A stretch of 64,000 nt of DNA from Hafnia alvei (GCF_964063325.1 NZ_OZ061316.1:1-64000); one strand, 5' to 3'; numbered from the stretch's first letter, positions 1 to 8,887 are shown. Notes: a model not told the origin generated them from the sequence alone. Program-made: numbers and translations.

Positions 1-1
1 A

Positions 2-148
2 GGCGAACTGGTTGATCCGGATGCTTACGAGCGTTGGCAAGCTGAGCATGAGGCTAACGGCCAGCGCACGATGCAACGCCGTGAAGAGGTCAATATCAAT
101 CACGGTCAGTCGTCTCTCGATGACGTTGAAGTAGGAGATACATTTTGA
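2..148 (+). CDS. traD: TraD coupling protein, C-terminal tail (partial)
   Basis: Open frame entering from the left edge and ending with TGA at 146-148; only about 48 codons are present. The peptide contains MQRREEVNIN followed by an acidic tail ending DVEVGDTF. This closely resembles the extreme C-terminus of F-like TraD, the inner-membrane type IV coupling ATPase that brings the relaxosome to the transfer channel; that tail contacts the relaxosome protein TraM. The ATPase domains lie outside the window. Position immediately before vapBC and traI fits the F/R100 tra order. Identification rests on the short motif plus context. Confidence 0.85.
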   Translation, partial: GELVDPDAYERWQAEHEANGQRTMQRREEVNINHGQSSLDDVEVGDTF

Positions 149-154
149 GGGTAA

Positions 155-553
155 CTAGATCCAATCTTCCAGCCGCAGACCAGAAACACGCTCAAACTCA
201 CGTGTATTGTTAGTGACAACGATAAGTCCACAACTCCGAGCATGACCAGCAATCATCAGGTCATAGGGGCCAATAGGTTTACCAAAGCGCGCTAGCTCAG
301 CCCTAATTTGACCAGAATGTGCGGCTGCATAGCAGTCGTAATTAAGTACGGATAAACGTGCCGTAAAACCTTCAATGATGGCTAAGTTACGCTCAGGTGC
401 GGTGCTTTTTTCCGCACCATAAATGAGCTCCATTAAAGTCACTGAACTAATACAAAGTTGATGACTGTGGCAATTGAATTTTTCGCGTACAGACTCCGGT
501 TTATTTTTAATGGTGAAAATACAAATGTTGGTATCAAGCATGTATTTGAGCAT
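155..553 (-). CDS. vapC: VapC PIN-domain ribonuclease toxin
   Basis: 132 residues, the usual VapC length. PIN-domain acidic residues are visible: D7 in MLDTNI, E42 in TLMELIYG, D98 in PYDLMIAGHA, and the terminal TNNTREF motif. Enteric VapC toxins of this group (also called MvpT or VagD) cleave initiator tRNA in the anticodon stem-loop and are neutralised by VapB. The start codon overlaps the antitoxin stop as TAATG at 551-555, so translation is coupled and the antitoxin gene comes first. It lies convergent to traD and divergent from traI, a common insertion point for addiction modules in IncF plasmids. No disruption is seen, so I expect an active plasmid-stabilisation toxin. Confidence 0.93.
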   Translation of the reverse strand: MLKYMLDTNICIFTIKNKPESVREKFNCHSHQLCISSVTLMELIYGAEKSTAPERNLAIIEGFTARLSVLNYDCYAAAHSGQIRAELARFGKPIGPYDLMIAGHARSCGLIVVTNNTREFERVSGLRLEDWI

Positions 554-780
554 TACAGGGCCTCACGCTCTTGCATTTCAGGTTGTTCGCGCTCAGACAT
601 AAAGTCATCTGTAACCGAATTTCCCTCAAACCAACTATCCCATGATTCTCCGGCTGGCGTAATTAAGCGAGTTCGACCTATAGCAATGATCTCTACACGT
701 TTGACATCTTCGGGTAGTGCCACGGCTTTGGGTAAACGAACAGCCTGACTGCGATTGCTGAGGAATACGCTAGTTTCCAT
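553..780 (-). CDS. vapB: VapB antitoxin (AbrB/SpoVT fold)
   Basis: 75 residues. The N-terminus METSVFLSNRSQAVRLPK is the typical beta-strand/NRSQAVRLPK DNA-binding segment of enteric VapB (VagC/MvpA) antitoxins; the C-terminus carries the acidic and aromatic toxin-binding part (ESWDSWFEG). It binds VapC and represses its own promoter as a complex. It precedes vapC with a one-base stop/start overlap. The upstream interval carries ggatat-type palindromes described separately, which are probable operators. Confidence 0.92.
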   Translation of the reverse strand: METSVFLSNRSQAVRLPKAVALPEDVKRVEIIAIGRTRLITPAGESWDSWFEGNSVTDDFMSEREQPEMQEREAL

Positions 781-793
781 GTGTGTCTCCTTT

Positions 794-853
794 GGATATA
801 CGAGATGTATATCCAGTGTAGTTTACTTGTTGGATATGTCAATGGGATATCCC
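794..853. promoter_or_regulatory. Probable VapBC operator palindromes
   Basis: Two inverted repeats share the core GGATAT/ATATCC. A perfect 8-bp dyad GGATATAC / GTATATCC with a 5-base spacer is at 794-814, and a perfect GGGATATCCC palindrome is at 844-853, with another half-site GGATAT at 832-837. They lie between vapB (leftward) and traI (rightward). VapBC complexes bind paired palindromes in their promoter, so this is the likely autoregulatory site. It may also affect traI expression because it ends only about 40 bases before the traI start. Confidence 0.7.
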
Positions 854-892
854 TCTTCTATTTAAGATACAACAAACAAAAGGTTATCTGCG

Positions 893-3800
893 ATGATGAG
901 TTTTAGCCAGGTGAAGTCGGCAGGCGGAGCAGCAGGCTACTACACCGACAAAGACAATTATTACGTCTTGGGCAGTATGGATGACCGTTGGCATGGCGAG
1001 GGCGCCAAGCTGTTGGGTTTAGAGGGCTGCATCGATAAAGACACCTTCACCCGTGCGCTTAAGGGATTACTGCCTGACGGTTCCGATTTGTCCCGTCTGC
1101 AGGGTGGCAGTAATAAGCACCGTCCGGGCTATGACCTGACTTTCTCTGCACCCAAGAGTGTTTCGGTGATGGCGATGCTGGGCGGTGATAAACGCCTGAT
1201 TGAAGCCCATAACCGCGCCGTTGATGTCGCGCTCAAGCAGGTGGAAGCATTAGCATCGACCCGTACGATGCGTGACGGCGTCTCAGAAACGGTGCTTACC
1301 GGTAATCTGGTGATTGCCCGCTTTAACCACGATACCTCGCGTGACCAAGACCCCCAATTACACACCCACAGCGTGGTGCTTAATGCCACACGCAATGAGG
1401 ATAAGTGGCAGGCACTGAGCAGCGATACGGTGGGTAAGACCGGTTTTTCAGATAACGTTCTGGCCAACCAAATCGCGTTCGGAAAGATATATCGCCAAGC
1501 CTTACGCACTGACGTTGAAGCGATGGGCTATGAAGTCGATGTGGTTGGCAGGCATGGCATGTGGGAAATGCGTGATGTGCCGGTCGATGTTTTTTCCAAT
1601 CGTCGCAAAGCGATTGAGTCTGCGGTGGGCGCGGATGCGTCCCTTAAATCGCGCGATGTTGCTGCTCTCGATACCCGCAAGTCGAAAGAAGTCCTTGAAC
1701 CTACACAGAAGATGGCCGAGTGGCTGACAACGCTGAAAACGACCGGCTTTGATATGGAAGCGTATCGCAAGTTTGCGGATACGCGTGTTCAAGACGGTTT
1801 GACGCCAGCGCCACTGTCGCAGGAACCGGCCGATGTCGGGCTGGCGGTGACGCAGGCCATTTCACTACTCAGTGAGCGCAAAACCCAGTTTACCTATGCC
1901 GATGTGTTGGCCAAGACGGTCGGTCAGTTGCCTGCGCTCGATGGCGTTATTCAGCAGGCCCGAGAGGGGATAGATGAAGCCATTGCCCGTCAGCAGCTTA
2001 TCCCGCTGGATAAAGAAAAGGGGATTTTTACCTCCGATGTCCATGTGCTCGATGAGCTGTCTATCGATGCATTGAGCAAGGAAGTGATGCGTCAAGGTCA
2101 TGTCCAAGTGAGTCCGAACAGCAAAATAGACAGACCAGCGCCCTACAGCGACGCGGTTAGCGTACTGGCGCAGGACAAACCGCCGATGGCCATTTTGTCA
2201 GGGGGTGGCGGTGCATTGGTGCAATGCGACCGCGTGGCGGAGTTGGTGAATCTGGCACATGAGCAGGGCCGCGAGGTACAAATCTTAGCGGGCGATACCA
2301 AAGCGCGGGCCTATTTGCAGCAGGATGCACAGTTGGGCAAAGAGGCCGTGTTACCTAAGCGCAGTATGCTGGATGGCACGGCATTTGTGCCCAACAGCAC
2401 CCTGATTGTGGAGCAGGGAGAAAAGCTGACGCTCAAAGAAGCGGTATCGCTGCTTGATGGCGCCGTGCGTAACAACGTGCAGCTGCTCGTGATGGATTCC
2501 CAGCAGCGAAGCGGGACCGGAAGTGCGCTCAGTGTTTTACGTGATGCTGGCGTGAACGACTACCGTTATCAGGGCGGAAAACAGATAGATGCGGTGGTTG
2601 TGGGCGAAGCGGATAAAAACCAGCGCTATGCCCAGCTGGCCCACGACTACGTGGCGCACCTTCAGGCGGGCGGAAAAGGCGTGGTGCAAACGTCGGGCGT
2701 GCGCGAGCAAGATATTCTGACGGATACCGTGCGTGCCGAGCTGAAGACTCAGGGCGTGTTGTCACAGCAGGACATCACCGTGCCGACATTGGTACCGGTA
2801 TGGGTCGACAGCAAGAGTCGCACCGTACGCGACCATTACCGTGAGGGGATGGTGATGGAGAAGTGGGACGGTGAAACCAAAACCCATGAGCGCTTTGTGA
2901 TTGAGCGCGTCACGGGAAAAACGCACTCGCTGACGCTGCGCAATGAAGCGGGAGAAAGCCAACAGATTAAACTGTCGGCATTAAATAGCCAGTGGTCGTT
3001 GTATCGCTCAGAGCAGATGCCGGTTGCCGTGGGGGAAAAGCTGAACGTGCTGGGGAAAATGCCGGAGCATAAACTGCGCGCCGGTGATGAGCTCAGCGTG
3101 GTGAGCCATGCCGAGGGCAAGATGGCCGTGGTACGTAATGGCAAAAGTGTCGCTCAGCCGCTACCCGTGGGCGATTCGCCGTTCTCTGCGATAAAGGTGG
3201 GGCATGCGTGGGTGGAAGGATTAGGCCGCTCGGTCAGCGATGATGCGACGGTCTTTGTGGCCGCAAGCAACCGCGACCTTGATAAGATGACCTTAAATCA
3301 GCTGTCGCGCAGCGGCGCACAGATACAGATGTACTCGGCGCAAAGCCCCGAAAAAACCGCTGAAAAACTCACGCGTCATCCGGCGTTTAAGGTCGTGACG
3401 CAGCAGATAAAAACCGTGGCGGGTGAGTCTGTTCTCGATGACGCCCTGCAGCACCAGAAAACGGCGCTGAATACACCGGTACAGCAGGCTATTCATTTAG
3501 CGGTCCCTTCGCTTGAAAACCAAAAGCTGGCGTTTTCACGCGTCTCTTTGCTGGCGGCGGCGCAGGAGTTTGGTGACGGTAAGCTCACGCCGCCAGAGAT
3601 TGAGCAAGAAGTTCGAGAACAGGTCAAGTCAGGGGCGTTGATTGCCGTCGATGTCGCTCAGGGGCACGGCAATGATTTGCTAGTCTCGCGGGCGTCCTTT
3701 GAGGCAGAAAAAAGCATTATTCGCCATATTGCCGAGGGGAAAGAGGCGGTTACGCCGCTGATGAGTGACGTCCCCGAGAGTCTCTTGGCTGGGCTGACAA

Positions 3801-6163
3801 TGGGCCAGCAGGCGGCGACGCGCATGATACTCGAAACGCCCGACCGTTTTGTGGTGGTGCAGGGCTATGCCGGCGTGGGGAAAACCACCCAGTTTCGTGC
3901 GGTGATGCAGGCCATCAATACCCTGCCTGAAGAGCGCCGTCCTCGCGTCATCGGGCTAGGGCCTACCCATCGTGCGGTGGGCGAGATGCGTGGCGCGGGG
4001 CTTGATGCCCAAACGCTGGCCTCTTTTCTCTATGACACCGCCCAGCAGCAGCGACAGGGTGAAACACCCGATTATCGCAATACGGTTTTTGTGGTGGATG
4101 AAAGCTCGATGCTGGGCAATACCGACATGGCCAAAACCTACGCGCTGATTGCGGCTGGCGGTGGACGGGCGGTCTTTAGCGGAGACCATGACCAGCTGCA
4201 GCCGATTGCACCGGGTCAACCGTTTAAGCTGCAGCAAACCCGCAGCGCCGCCGACGTGGCCATTATGCAGGAAATCGTACGCCAAACCCCTGTGCTTCGG
4301 CCTGCGGTATATCGCATGATTGAGCGTGATATCAGTGGCGCATTGACCACCGTGGAGAGTGTGGCACCGGTTCAGGTGCTGCGCCAACCCAACGCGTGGG
4401 TTCCTGACAGCTCGGTGATGGAATTTACCCGCGAGCAAGAAAATGCGATACGAGAAGCCATCCAAGAGGGGGGTGACGGTGTGCGTATTGATGAGGGCAA
4501 GCCAACGACTCTTTACGAGAGCATTGTCGCAGATTATATGGGGCGCACGCCTGACGCCCGCGCACAAACGTTGATTGTTACGCACTTGAACGACGACCGC
4601 CGCGCGGTGAACGCGATGATACATAACGCTCGTGAAAACGCCGGTGAACTTGGCGGTAATACCTCTATTCCGATTTTAGTCACGGCGAACGTACGCGACG
4701 GTGAACTCAGGCGACTGAGTACGTGGGAGGAACACCGTGGTGACCGTGTGCTCATGGACAATACCTACCATCAGATAGCCGATATTGATAAGCAGGCTGA
4801 GCTGATTACGTTGCGCGACAACGCCGGCAATACGCGGTTGCTCTCACCCCGCGAAGCCGCCAGTGAAGGGGTGACGCTGTATAAGCAAGACATGATAACG
4901 GTCGGTGTGGGCGACAAAATGCGGTTTTCCAAAAGTGACAATGAGCGCGGCTATATTGCCAACAGCGTGTGGACGGTCTCTGATATAGCGGGTGACAGTG
5001 TCACGCTAACAGACGGTCAACAGCAGCGCACGGTCACCCCTTATCGTGATGAAGCGCAGAGCCATATTGATTTAGCCTATGCGGTCACCGCACACGGTGC
5101 GCAGGGGGCCAGTGAGTCCTTTGCCATTGCGCTTGAAGGGACCGACGGTGGCCGCAAGCAGATGGTGAGCTTTGAGTCGGTGTATGTTGCCCTGTCGCGT
5201 TCTAAGCAGCATGTGCAGGTGTATACCGACAACCGCAAGGGGTGGGTTAATGCGATGGGCAAAACCCAAGCACGCAGTACCGCACACGATGTACTGGCAC
5301 CGCGCGATGAGCGCACGGTCAACAACGCCGAGCGGTTGATGCGTCAGGCTACCCCGTTGCCCGAGGTGGCGGTGGGTCGAGCACTCCTCAAGCAATCGGG
5401 GCTGCAGGAGGGGCAATCACTGGCGCGCTTTATCGCACCAGGCCGTAAATATCCGCAGCCTCATGTGGCCCTGCCCGCCTTTGACCAAAACGGAAAGTCT
5501 TCCGGCGTCTGGCTTGCGCCGATGACACAGGGAGAGTCTCTGGACGCCCATGCCCTGAGCACCGAAGGGCGTGTCTTTGGCAGCGAGGAGGCGCAGTTTG
5601 TCGCCCTCCAAGCCAGCCGCAACGGCGAAAACCAGCTGGCCACCACGATGCGCGAGGGGGTGGCGTTGGCCGCTCGTCACCCTGAAAGCGGCGTGGTGGT
5701 GAGACTGTCCGGCGACGGTCGACCGTGGAATCCTGCTGCGATGACCGGTGGCAAGCTGTGGGTCGATAAGGTGGCTGAGGTGACAACGGGGACAGCAACG
5801 GATACGGCAGTGGACATCACACCGGCCGATGTGGGCGACAGTCGCCGTGCGGAAGACATCGCGCGTGAGGCGTTGGAAAAACAGGCAGAAAGAACAGCCC
5901 AAGAGATGTTGGGGACAGACAAGCCTGAGCAGGATGTGACCTTGCCTGATGAGAAGGTCAAAGCGTTGATTGGCGATGTTATCAAAGGATTAGCGGGCAA
6001 CCGCGACGATAAGTCACCGCTGCCAGAACTGCCTGACGCGCGCGTGCAAACGGAGGCGGTGAATAAAGTGGTGGCAGAAAACCAACAGCGTGAACGCCTA
6101 CAGCAGTTAGACAATGAGGTGGTGCGCGACCTGCAGCGTGAGAAAACGTTGGGTGGCGACTGA
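893..6163 (+). CDS. traI: TraI conjugative relaxase/helicase (MOB-F)
   Basis: 1756 residues, the same length as F TraI. The N-terminal relaxase has tandem tyrosines Y16-Y17 and Y23-Y24 (GYYTDKDNYY) and the metal-binding histidines H146, H157 and H159. The central region has a degenerate helicase-like fold. The C-terminal active helicase has a Walker A motif GYAGVGKTT at about residues 991-999 and a Walker B-type VVDESSML. The protein nicks oriT, remains covalently attached to the transferred strand and unwinds the plasmid 5' to 3'. The start MMSFSQV matches F TraI (MMSIAQV) and has an AAAAGG site 9 bases upstream. The frame is intact end to end. It is separated from traD only by vapBC, as in other IncF plasmids, and followed by traX. 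Confidence 0.98.
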   Translation: MMSFSQVKSAGGAAGYYTDKDNYYVLGSMDDRWHGEGAKLLGLEGCIDKDTFTRALKGLLPDGSDLSRLQGGSNKHRPGYDLTFSAPKSVSVMAMLGGDKRLIEAHNRAVDVALKQVEALASTRTMRDGVSETVLTGNLVIARFNHDTSRDQDPQLHTHSVVLNATRNEDKWQALSSDTVGKTGFSDNVLANQIAFGKIYRQALRTDVEAMGYEVDVVGRHGMWEMRDVPVDVFSNRRKAIESAVGADASLKSRDVAALDTRKSKEVLEPTQKMAEWLTTLKTTGFDMEAYRKFADTRVQDGLTPAPLSQEPADVGLAVTQAISLLSERKTQFTYADVLAKTVGQLPALDGVIQQAREGIDEAIARQQLIPLDKEKGIFTSDVHVLDELSIDALSKEVMRQGHVQVSPNSKIDRPAPYSDAVSVLAQDKPPMAILSGGGGALVQCDRVAELVNLAHEQGREVQILAGDTKARAYLQQDAQLGKEAVLPKRSMLDGTAFVPNSTLIVEQGEKLTLKEAVSLLDGAVRNNVQLLVMDSQQRSGTGSALSVLRDAGVNDYRYQGGKQIDAVVVGEADKNQRYAQLAHDYVAHLQAGGKGVVQTSGVREQDILTDTVRAELKTQGVLSQQDITVPTLVPVWVDSKSRTVRDHYREGMVMEKWDGETKTHERFVIERVTGKTHSLTLRNEAGESQQIKLSALNSQWSLYRSEQMPVAVGEKLNVLGKMPEHKLRAGDELSVVSHAEGKMAVVRNGKSVAQPLPVGDSPFSAIKVGHAWVEGLGRSVSDDATVFVAASNRDLDKMTLNQLSRSGAQIQMYSAQSPEKTAEKLTRHPAFKVVTQQIKTVAGESVLDDALQHQKTALNTPVQQAIHLAVPSLENQKLAFSRVSLLAAAQEFGDGKLTPPEIEQEVREQVKSGALIAVDVAQGHGNDLLVSRASFEAEKSIIRHIAEGKEAVTPLMSDVPESLLAGLTMGQQAATRMILETPDRFVVVQGYAGVGKTTQFRAVMQAINTLPEERRPRVIGLGPTHRAVGEMRGAGLDAQTLASFLYDTAQQQRQGETPDYRNTVFVVDESSMLGNTDMAKTYALIAAGGGRAVFSGDHDQLQPIAPGQPFKLQQTRSAADVAIMQEIVRQTPVLRPAVYRMIERDISGALTTVESVAPVQVLRQPNAWVPDSSVMEFTREQENAIREAIQEGGDGVRIDEGKPTTLYESIVADYMGRTPDARAQTLIVTHLNDDRRAVNAMIHNARENAGELGGNTSIPILVTANVRDGELRRLSTWEEHRGDRVLMDNTYHQIADIDKQAELITLRDNAGNTRLLSPREAASEGVTLYKQDMITVGVGDKMRFSKSDNERGYIANSVWTVSDIAGDSVTLTDGQQQRTVTPYRDEAQSHIDLAYAVTAHGAQGASESFAIALEGTDGGRKQMVSFESVYVALSRSKQHVQVYTDNRKGWVNAMGKTQARSTAHDVLAPRDERTVNNAERLMRQATPLPEVAVGRALLKQSGLQEGQSLARFIAPGRKYPQPHVALPAFDQNGKSSGVWLAPMTQGESLDAHALSTEGRVFGSEEAQFVALQASRNGENQLATTMREGVALAARHPESGVVVRLSGDGRPWNPAAMTGGKLWVDKVAEVTTGTATDTAVDITPADVGDSRRAEDIAREALEKQAERTAQEMLGTDKPEQDVTLPDEKVKALIGDVIKGLAGNRDDKSPLPELPDARVQTEAVNKVVAENQQRERLQQLDNEVVRDLQREKTLGGD

Positions 6164-6181
6164 CGCGCCGATGGCTTGTCG

Positions 6182-6226
6182 GCCCCGGCGTTTCCCACGA
6201 TGGAACATCGTGACAACCGCCGGGGC
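6182..6226. promoter_or_regulatory. Nested stem-loop in the traI-traX junction
   Basis: An outer perfect 9-bp stem GCCCCGGCG (6182-6190) pairs with CGCCGGGGC (6218-6226). Inside it an inner perfect 6-bp stem ACGATG (6197-6202) pairs with CATCGT (6206-6211) round a 3-base loop. The two stems are separated by a symmetric 6-by-6 internal loop. It starts 19 bases after the traI stop and ends 22 bases before the traX start. There is no U-run after it, so a simple intrinsic terminator is unlikely; an mRNA-stability or translational-control structure is my inference. Confidence 0.6.
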
Positions 6227-6247
6227 TGGGATAAAGGGAATAACACC

Positions 6248-7003
6248 ATGCATAAGATGAATTCAAAACGTACTGAGAATCTAGACATCTTAAGTCTTAT
6301 GGGGCAAGGGTTAGCCCCTTACCTCTCCTGGACATCGGGTCAGTTGGATGTGATAAAAACCGTGGCGATGCTGCTGATGGTTATCGACCATGCCAACAGC
6401 ATTTTGGGGCTCCATCACCCGTGGATGATGTGGCTGGGGCGCGGTGCCTTTCCGTTGTTTGGCGTGGTATGGGCATATAACCTGATGCGACATCCTGCCC
6501 TGCGACAGCCCTCCCTCAACCACCTGTGGGTGTGGGCGCTCTTTGCACAGCTGGGGTATGCGCTTGCCGGGCTCCCGTGGTGGCAGGGCAATATCTTGTT
6601 TGCTTTCGCAGTCGCCGGTCAGGCTATCCGCTTATGTGAAATGAAATCCCGCCTATCGGTATCGCTTGGGTTACTGCTCGTCGTTTTCTGGCTTCCCTTT
6701 GCCCAAACCAGCTACGGGTTGGCGGGAATAATGATGTTGGCCAGCGCGCGGTATCTATTTGCGGCGACATCCTCCGCTGAGTTGGCAGCGTGCTTCCTTT
6801 TGTGGTGCAGCATGGTGCTGATGCTCAATATCGAGGTTTCACCCATAGCGGCTATCGCCGGCTTAATACTCACAGGTATGGCGCTCGTATCGGTTCGCGC
6901 TATTAATGCGGGCATGCAGCGGTTCTGGCCCCGCGATTTTTTTGTGCTGTTTTACGTGGGGCATCTGGTGCTATTGGGTATGCTTGCTGAGGTTGCCTTA
7001 TGA
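6248..7003 (+). CDS. traX: TraX pilin N-acetyltransferase
   Basis: 251 residues from the chosen ATG, close to the 248 of F TraX. Multi-pass inner-membrane protein; the F-TraX-like segments IKTVAMLLMVIDHANSI, GRGAFPLFGVVW, GNILFAFAVA and TSYGLAGIMMLA appear in order, ending with RFWPRDFFVLFYVGHL. TraX acetylates the N-terminus of processed F pilin. I chose ATG 6248 rather than an earlier in-frame start at 6176 because AAAGGGA (6233-6239) is correctly spaced and the extra 24 residues have no counterpart in F TraX. The stop overlaps the next start as ATGA. Confidence 0.93.
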   Translation: MHKMNSKRTENLDILSLMGQGLAPYLSWTSGQLDVIKTVAMLLMVIDHANSILGLHHPWMMWLGRGAFPLFGVVWAYNLMRHPALRQPSLNHLWVWALFAQLGYALAGLPWWQGNILFAFAVAGQAIRLCEMKSRLSVSLGLLLVVFWLPFAQTSYGLAGIMMLASARYLFAATSSAELAACFLLWCSMVLMLNIEVSPIAAIAGLILTGMALVSVRAINAGMQRFWPRDFFVLFYVGHLVLLGMLAEVAL

Positions 7004-7505
7004 AAATACGTATAATGGTCTTTCTCGCGAGCCTGTTATGTACTATTGGGAGTCATGCGCATGTAATCGTGGGATTTTCGCCCGAGGGCAGTGCGCAGAA
7101 ATTGGTGATGAACACGCTCAACATCGCTCGCCACTCTATTAACCTGATGGGATATTCATTTACCTCCCCGGAGGTGGTAAAAGCGCTTATAGGGGCGTTG
7201 ATGTACGCGTGGTGCTCGATAGCAAAGCCAACCAGGGCAGAGCGAGCGTGACGGCTATCAACCTGCTGGTGAATGCGGGGATTGAGGTAAGAACGGTCGA
7301 TAACTACAAGATAATGCATGACAAAGTGGCCATTATCGATGACGTCACAGTACAAACCGGTTCTTTTAACTATACGCGTGCAGCGCAGCGATCGAACTCC
7401 GAAAACGTGGTGGTGATGTGGCAGATGCCCGAGGTGGCACAGGTTTATCTTGAACACTGGCAAAGCCGCTGGTCACAGGGGCAAGCTTGGCAGTCCCGCT
7501 ATTAA
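7000..7505 (+). pseudogene. Phospholipase-D-family endonuclease (Nuc/EndA-like), frameshifted
   Basis: The frame starting at 7000 encodes a signal peptide (MKIRIMVFLASLLCTIGSHA) and the PLD N-lobe up to VVKALIG. The rest of the domain (VDVRVVLDS..., with the catalytic IMHDKVAIIDD...GSFNYTRAA HKD motif) is in another frame, from about 7209 to 7505. Compared with Nuc-like proteins, which have about five residues such as EAHKR between KALI and GVDVR, a short out-of-frame deletion lies near 7190-7205. Nuc enzymes are secreted or periplasmic non-specific nucleases carried by conjugative plasmids. Here it sits between traX and finO. The deletion should abolish a full-length product unless translation restarts at GTG 7209, which would lack a signal peptide. 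Confidence 0.85.
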
Positions 7506-7528
7506 TTCAATGAGGGAATATCAAAACA

Positions 7529-8146
7529 ATGAGTGATGAAAAACGGAAAACCTTAACGCTAAAACGTAAATCACCTGAGACAACGGAGGGCGGGTCCGGC
7601 AGCTCAAATGGTATCCCTCCTACCTCGACGCTACAGGGAACTCGCGTGGTAGGACGTAAGAAGGTCATCACTGTCACTACGCCGCCGGCGTGGAAAGTGA
7701 AGAAGCAGGCACTCGCGGCAAAGGTCGCGCCTAAGCGTGAAACGCCGCCCGCGTCGCCGCCAAATAGCGTCAAAAAAGCTATAAAAGAAGCAGTGCCACG
7801 TCAACGGAAAGCCCCCAAGGGCGTAACGCTTATCCCCTTGGATGAGGCTATCAACGAGATGAAAACCTACTGGCCGGGCATATTTGACGGAGATGCCCCG
7901 AAACTGATGGCAGTGGGGACTTTCGAAAAGTTGGTGGCGGATAAGCAGCTTAACGCTTACCCGATATCGAATAAGCGCATTAAACGCTGCTTGAAAAGCA
8001 TTACGCGTTCGAAAGTGTACCTCAGTCAAACCGTTGTCGGTGCGCCGCGGTATGACATCAAGGGTAATGCGGTGGCTACGGTCGAAGCGAATGAACAGCA
8101 GTACGCCATTGAGCGGCTAGGCCGCACAGTAAAAACCAAGCTATAG
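7529..8146 (+). CDS. finO: FinO fertility-inhibition RNA chaperone
   Basis: 205 residues. The N-terminal MSDEKRKTLTLKRKSPET and the VTTPPAWKVKKQ segment match F FinO, followed by a ProQ/FinO domain from about residue 100 (LDEAINEMKTYWPGIFDGDAPKLMAVG... RCLKSITRSKVYL...ARYD-like). FinO binds and protects the antisense RNA FinP and promotes its pairing with traJ mRNA, repressing conjugation. The linker between the basic N-terminus and the domain (about residues 60-95, rich in P, K and A) is longer than in F, a divergent feature. A GAGGG site precedes the ATG. The gene is intact, so transfer is probably fertility-inhibited if finP/traJ exist elsewhere on the plasmid. Confidence 0.95.
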   Translation: MSDEKRKTLTLKRKSPETTEGGSGSSNGIPPTSTLQGTRVVGRKKVITVTTPPAWKVKKQALAAKVAPKRETPPASPPNSVKKAIKEAVPRQRKAPKGVTLIPLDEAINEMKTYWPGIFDGDAPKLMAVGTFEKLVADKQLNAYPISNKRIKRCLKSITRSKVYLSQTVVGAPRYDIKGNAVATVEANEQQYAIERLGRTVKTKL

Positions 8147-8342
8147 CCTCATCCTCAGGTGGGTTGTTTCACTATCCAACTCACCACCCTGTAAGTCCTC
8201 GTAAGTCTTAATGATCCGTGCGCCAACACGGATGCAATTTTTCATTGTAAAAAAACAACGTAAGCTATTGATTTGCAGTATTTGTGATACTTGTAGTATC
8301 CTTATCCTCAACGATCCTTTTTAGATCCTTGAGGAGGTAGAG

Positions 8343-8585
8343 ATGTCACAATCCACAGATGCAGTAACCTCCTCATCAAAACGAGCTTACCGCAAAGGTA
8401 CACCTCTTAGTGTAAGTGAGAGAAAAATGCGTTCAGTTTCTCGCAAAAGGGAGACTCATAAACCTGTTAATGTGTTCATCCAGAATGAACACAAAGCTAA
8501 ACTGGACGCATTTTGTCAGGAAAATGGATTAACTCAGGCGGAAGCGATTGAACTGCTCATACAGCGAGAATTTTTATGTGAGTAG
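8343..8585 (+). CDS. copB: CopB/RepA2 replication repressor
   Basis: 80 residues: MSQSTDAVTSSSKRAYRKGTPLS at the N-terminus and NGLTQAEAIELLI near the end match IncFII CopB (RepA2). CopB is a small tetrameric repressor of the repA promoter and the second copy-number control besides CopA RNA. A good AGGAGGT ribosome site (8331-8337) precedes the ATG. It lies upstream of the CopA/RepA unit in the expected orientation. The preceding 196 bases after finO hold an AT-rich promoter region and an imperfect hairpin (about 8158-8191) that may end finO transcription. Confidence 0.93.
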   Translation: MSQSTDAVTSSSKRAYRKGTPLSVSERKMRSVSRKRETHKPVNVFIQNEHKAKLDAFCQENGLTQAEAIELLIQREFLCE

Positions 8586-8712
8586 TCACATTTCTTGCTT
8601 GAACTGCTTTTGAGTGCTAAATTCCTGTTCGTGTGAAGAATTCTTGGTCGGCCACGCCGAAAGGTGGCAGGGAATAGGTTCGGTTGAGGGTGTTTGACTG
8701 AATCTAAAAAGC

Positions 8713-8800
8713 AAAAACCCCGATAATCTTCCTCTATCTTGGCGGACTGGAGAAGATTAACGGGGCCTTCATAAACTGCATAGAAGCTGTTGCTCTATGC
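8713..8800 (-). ncRNA. copA: CopA antisense RNA (complement of CopT in the repA leader)
   Basis: A 14-bp stem with one mismatch (8718-8731 with 8752-8765) encloses a 20-base loop that contains TTGGCG at 8739-8744; on the minus strand this is the CGCCAA kissing-loop type of IncFII CopA. Read leftward the stem is followed by TTTTTGCTTTTT, an intrinsic terminator, giving the 3' end near 8713. A second stem GCATAGA / TCTATGC (8778-8784 with 8794-8800) is the upstream stem-loop I. The 5' end is placed only approximately. CopA binds the repA leader, blocking tap translation and hence repA. Confidence 0.85.
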
Positions 8801-8815
8801 AGGGAGTATAGTTTT

Positions 8816-8887
8816 ATGCGTCGAGAATTTCAAGACCTCTCGTGCTTACTCCTTCTGCGCAACGTAAGCGTAGGATGGTGTGGTTGA
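8816..8887 (+). CDS. tap: RepA leader peptide (tap / repA6)
   Basis: Short frame of 23 codons (MRREFQDLSCLLLLRNVSVG plus WCG) preceded by AGGGAG at 8801-8806. It resembles the R1/R100 tap peptide in its leucine-rich centre and its R/N-V/I-S-x-G end. Its stop (8885-8887) lies inside the first codons of repA, so repA translation is coupled to tap, as in IncFII plasmids, where CopA pairing inhibits tap and indirectly repA. Too short for automatic gene callers; the position, ribosome site and overlap make it convincing. Confidence 0.8.
   Translation: MRREFQDLSCLLLLRNVSVGWCG

Noticed and set aside
1129..5902. Several long minus-strand open frames opposite traI
   Set aside because: They lie antisense to a conserved, fully open relaxase gene and have no ribosome sites or recognisable families; they reflect high-GC codon bias.
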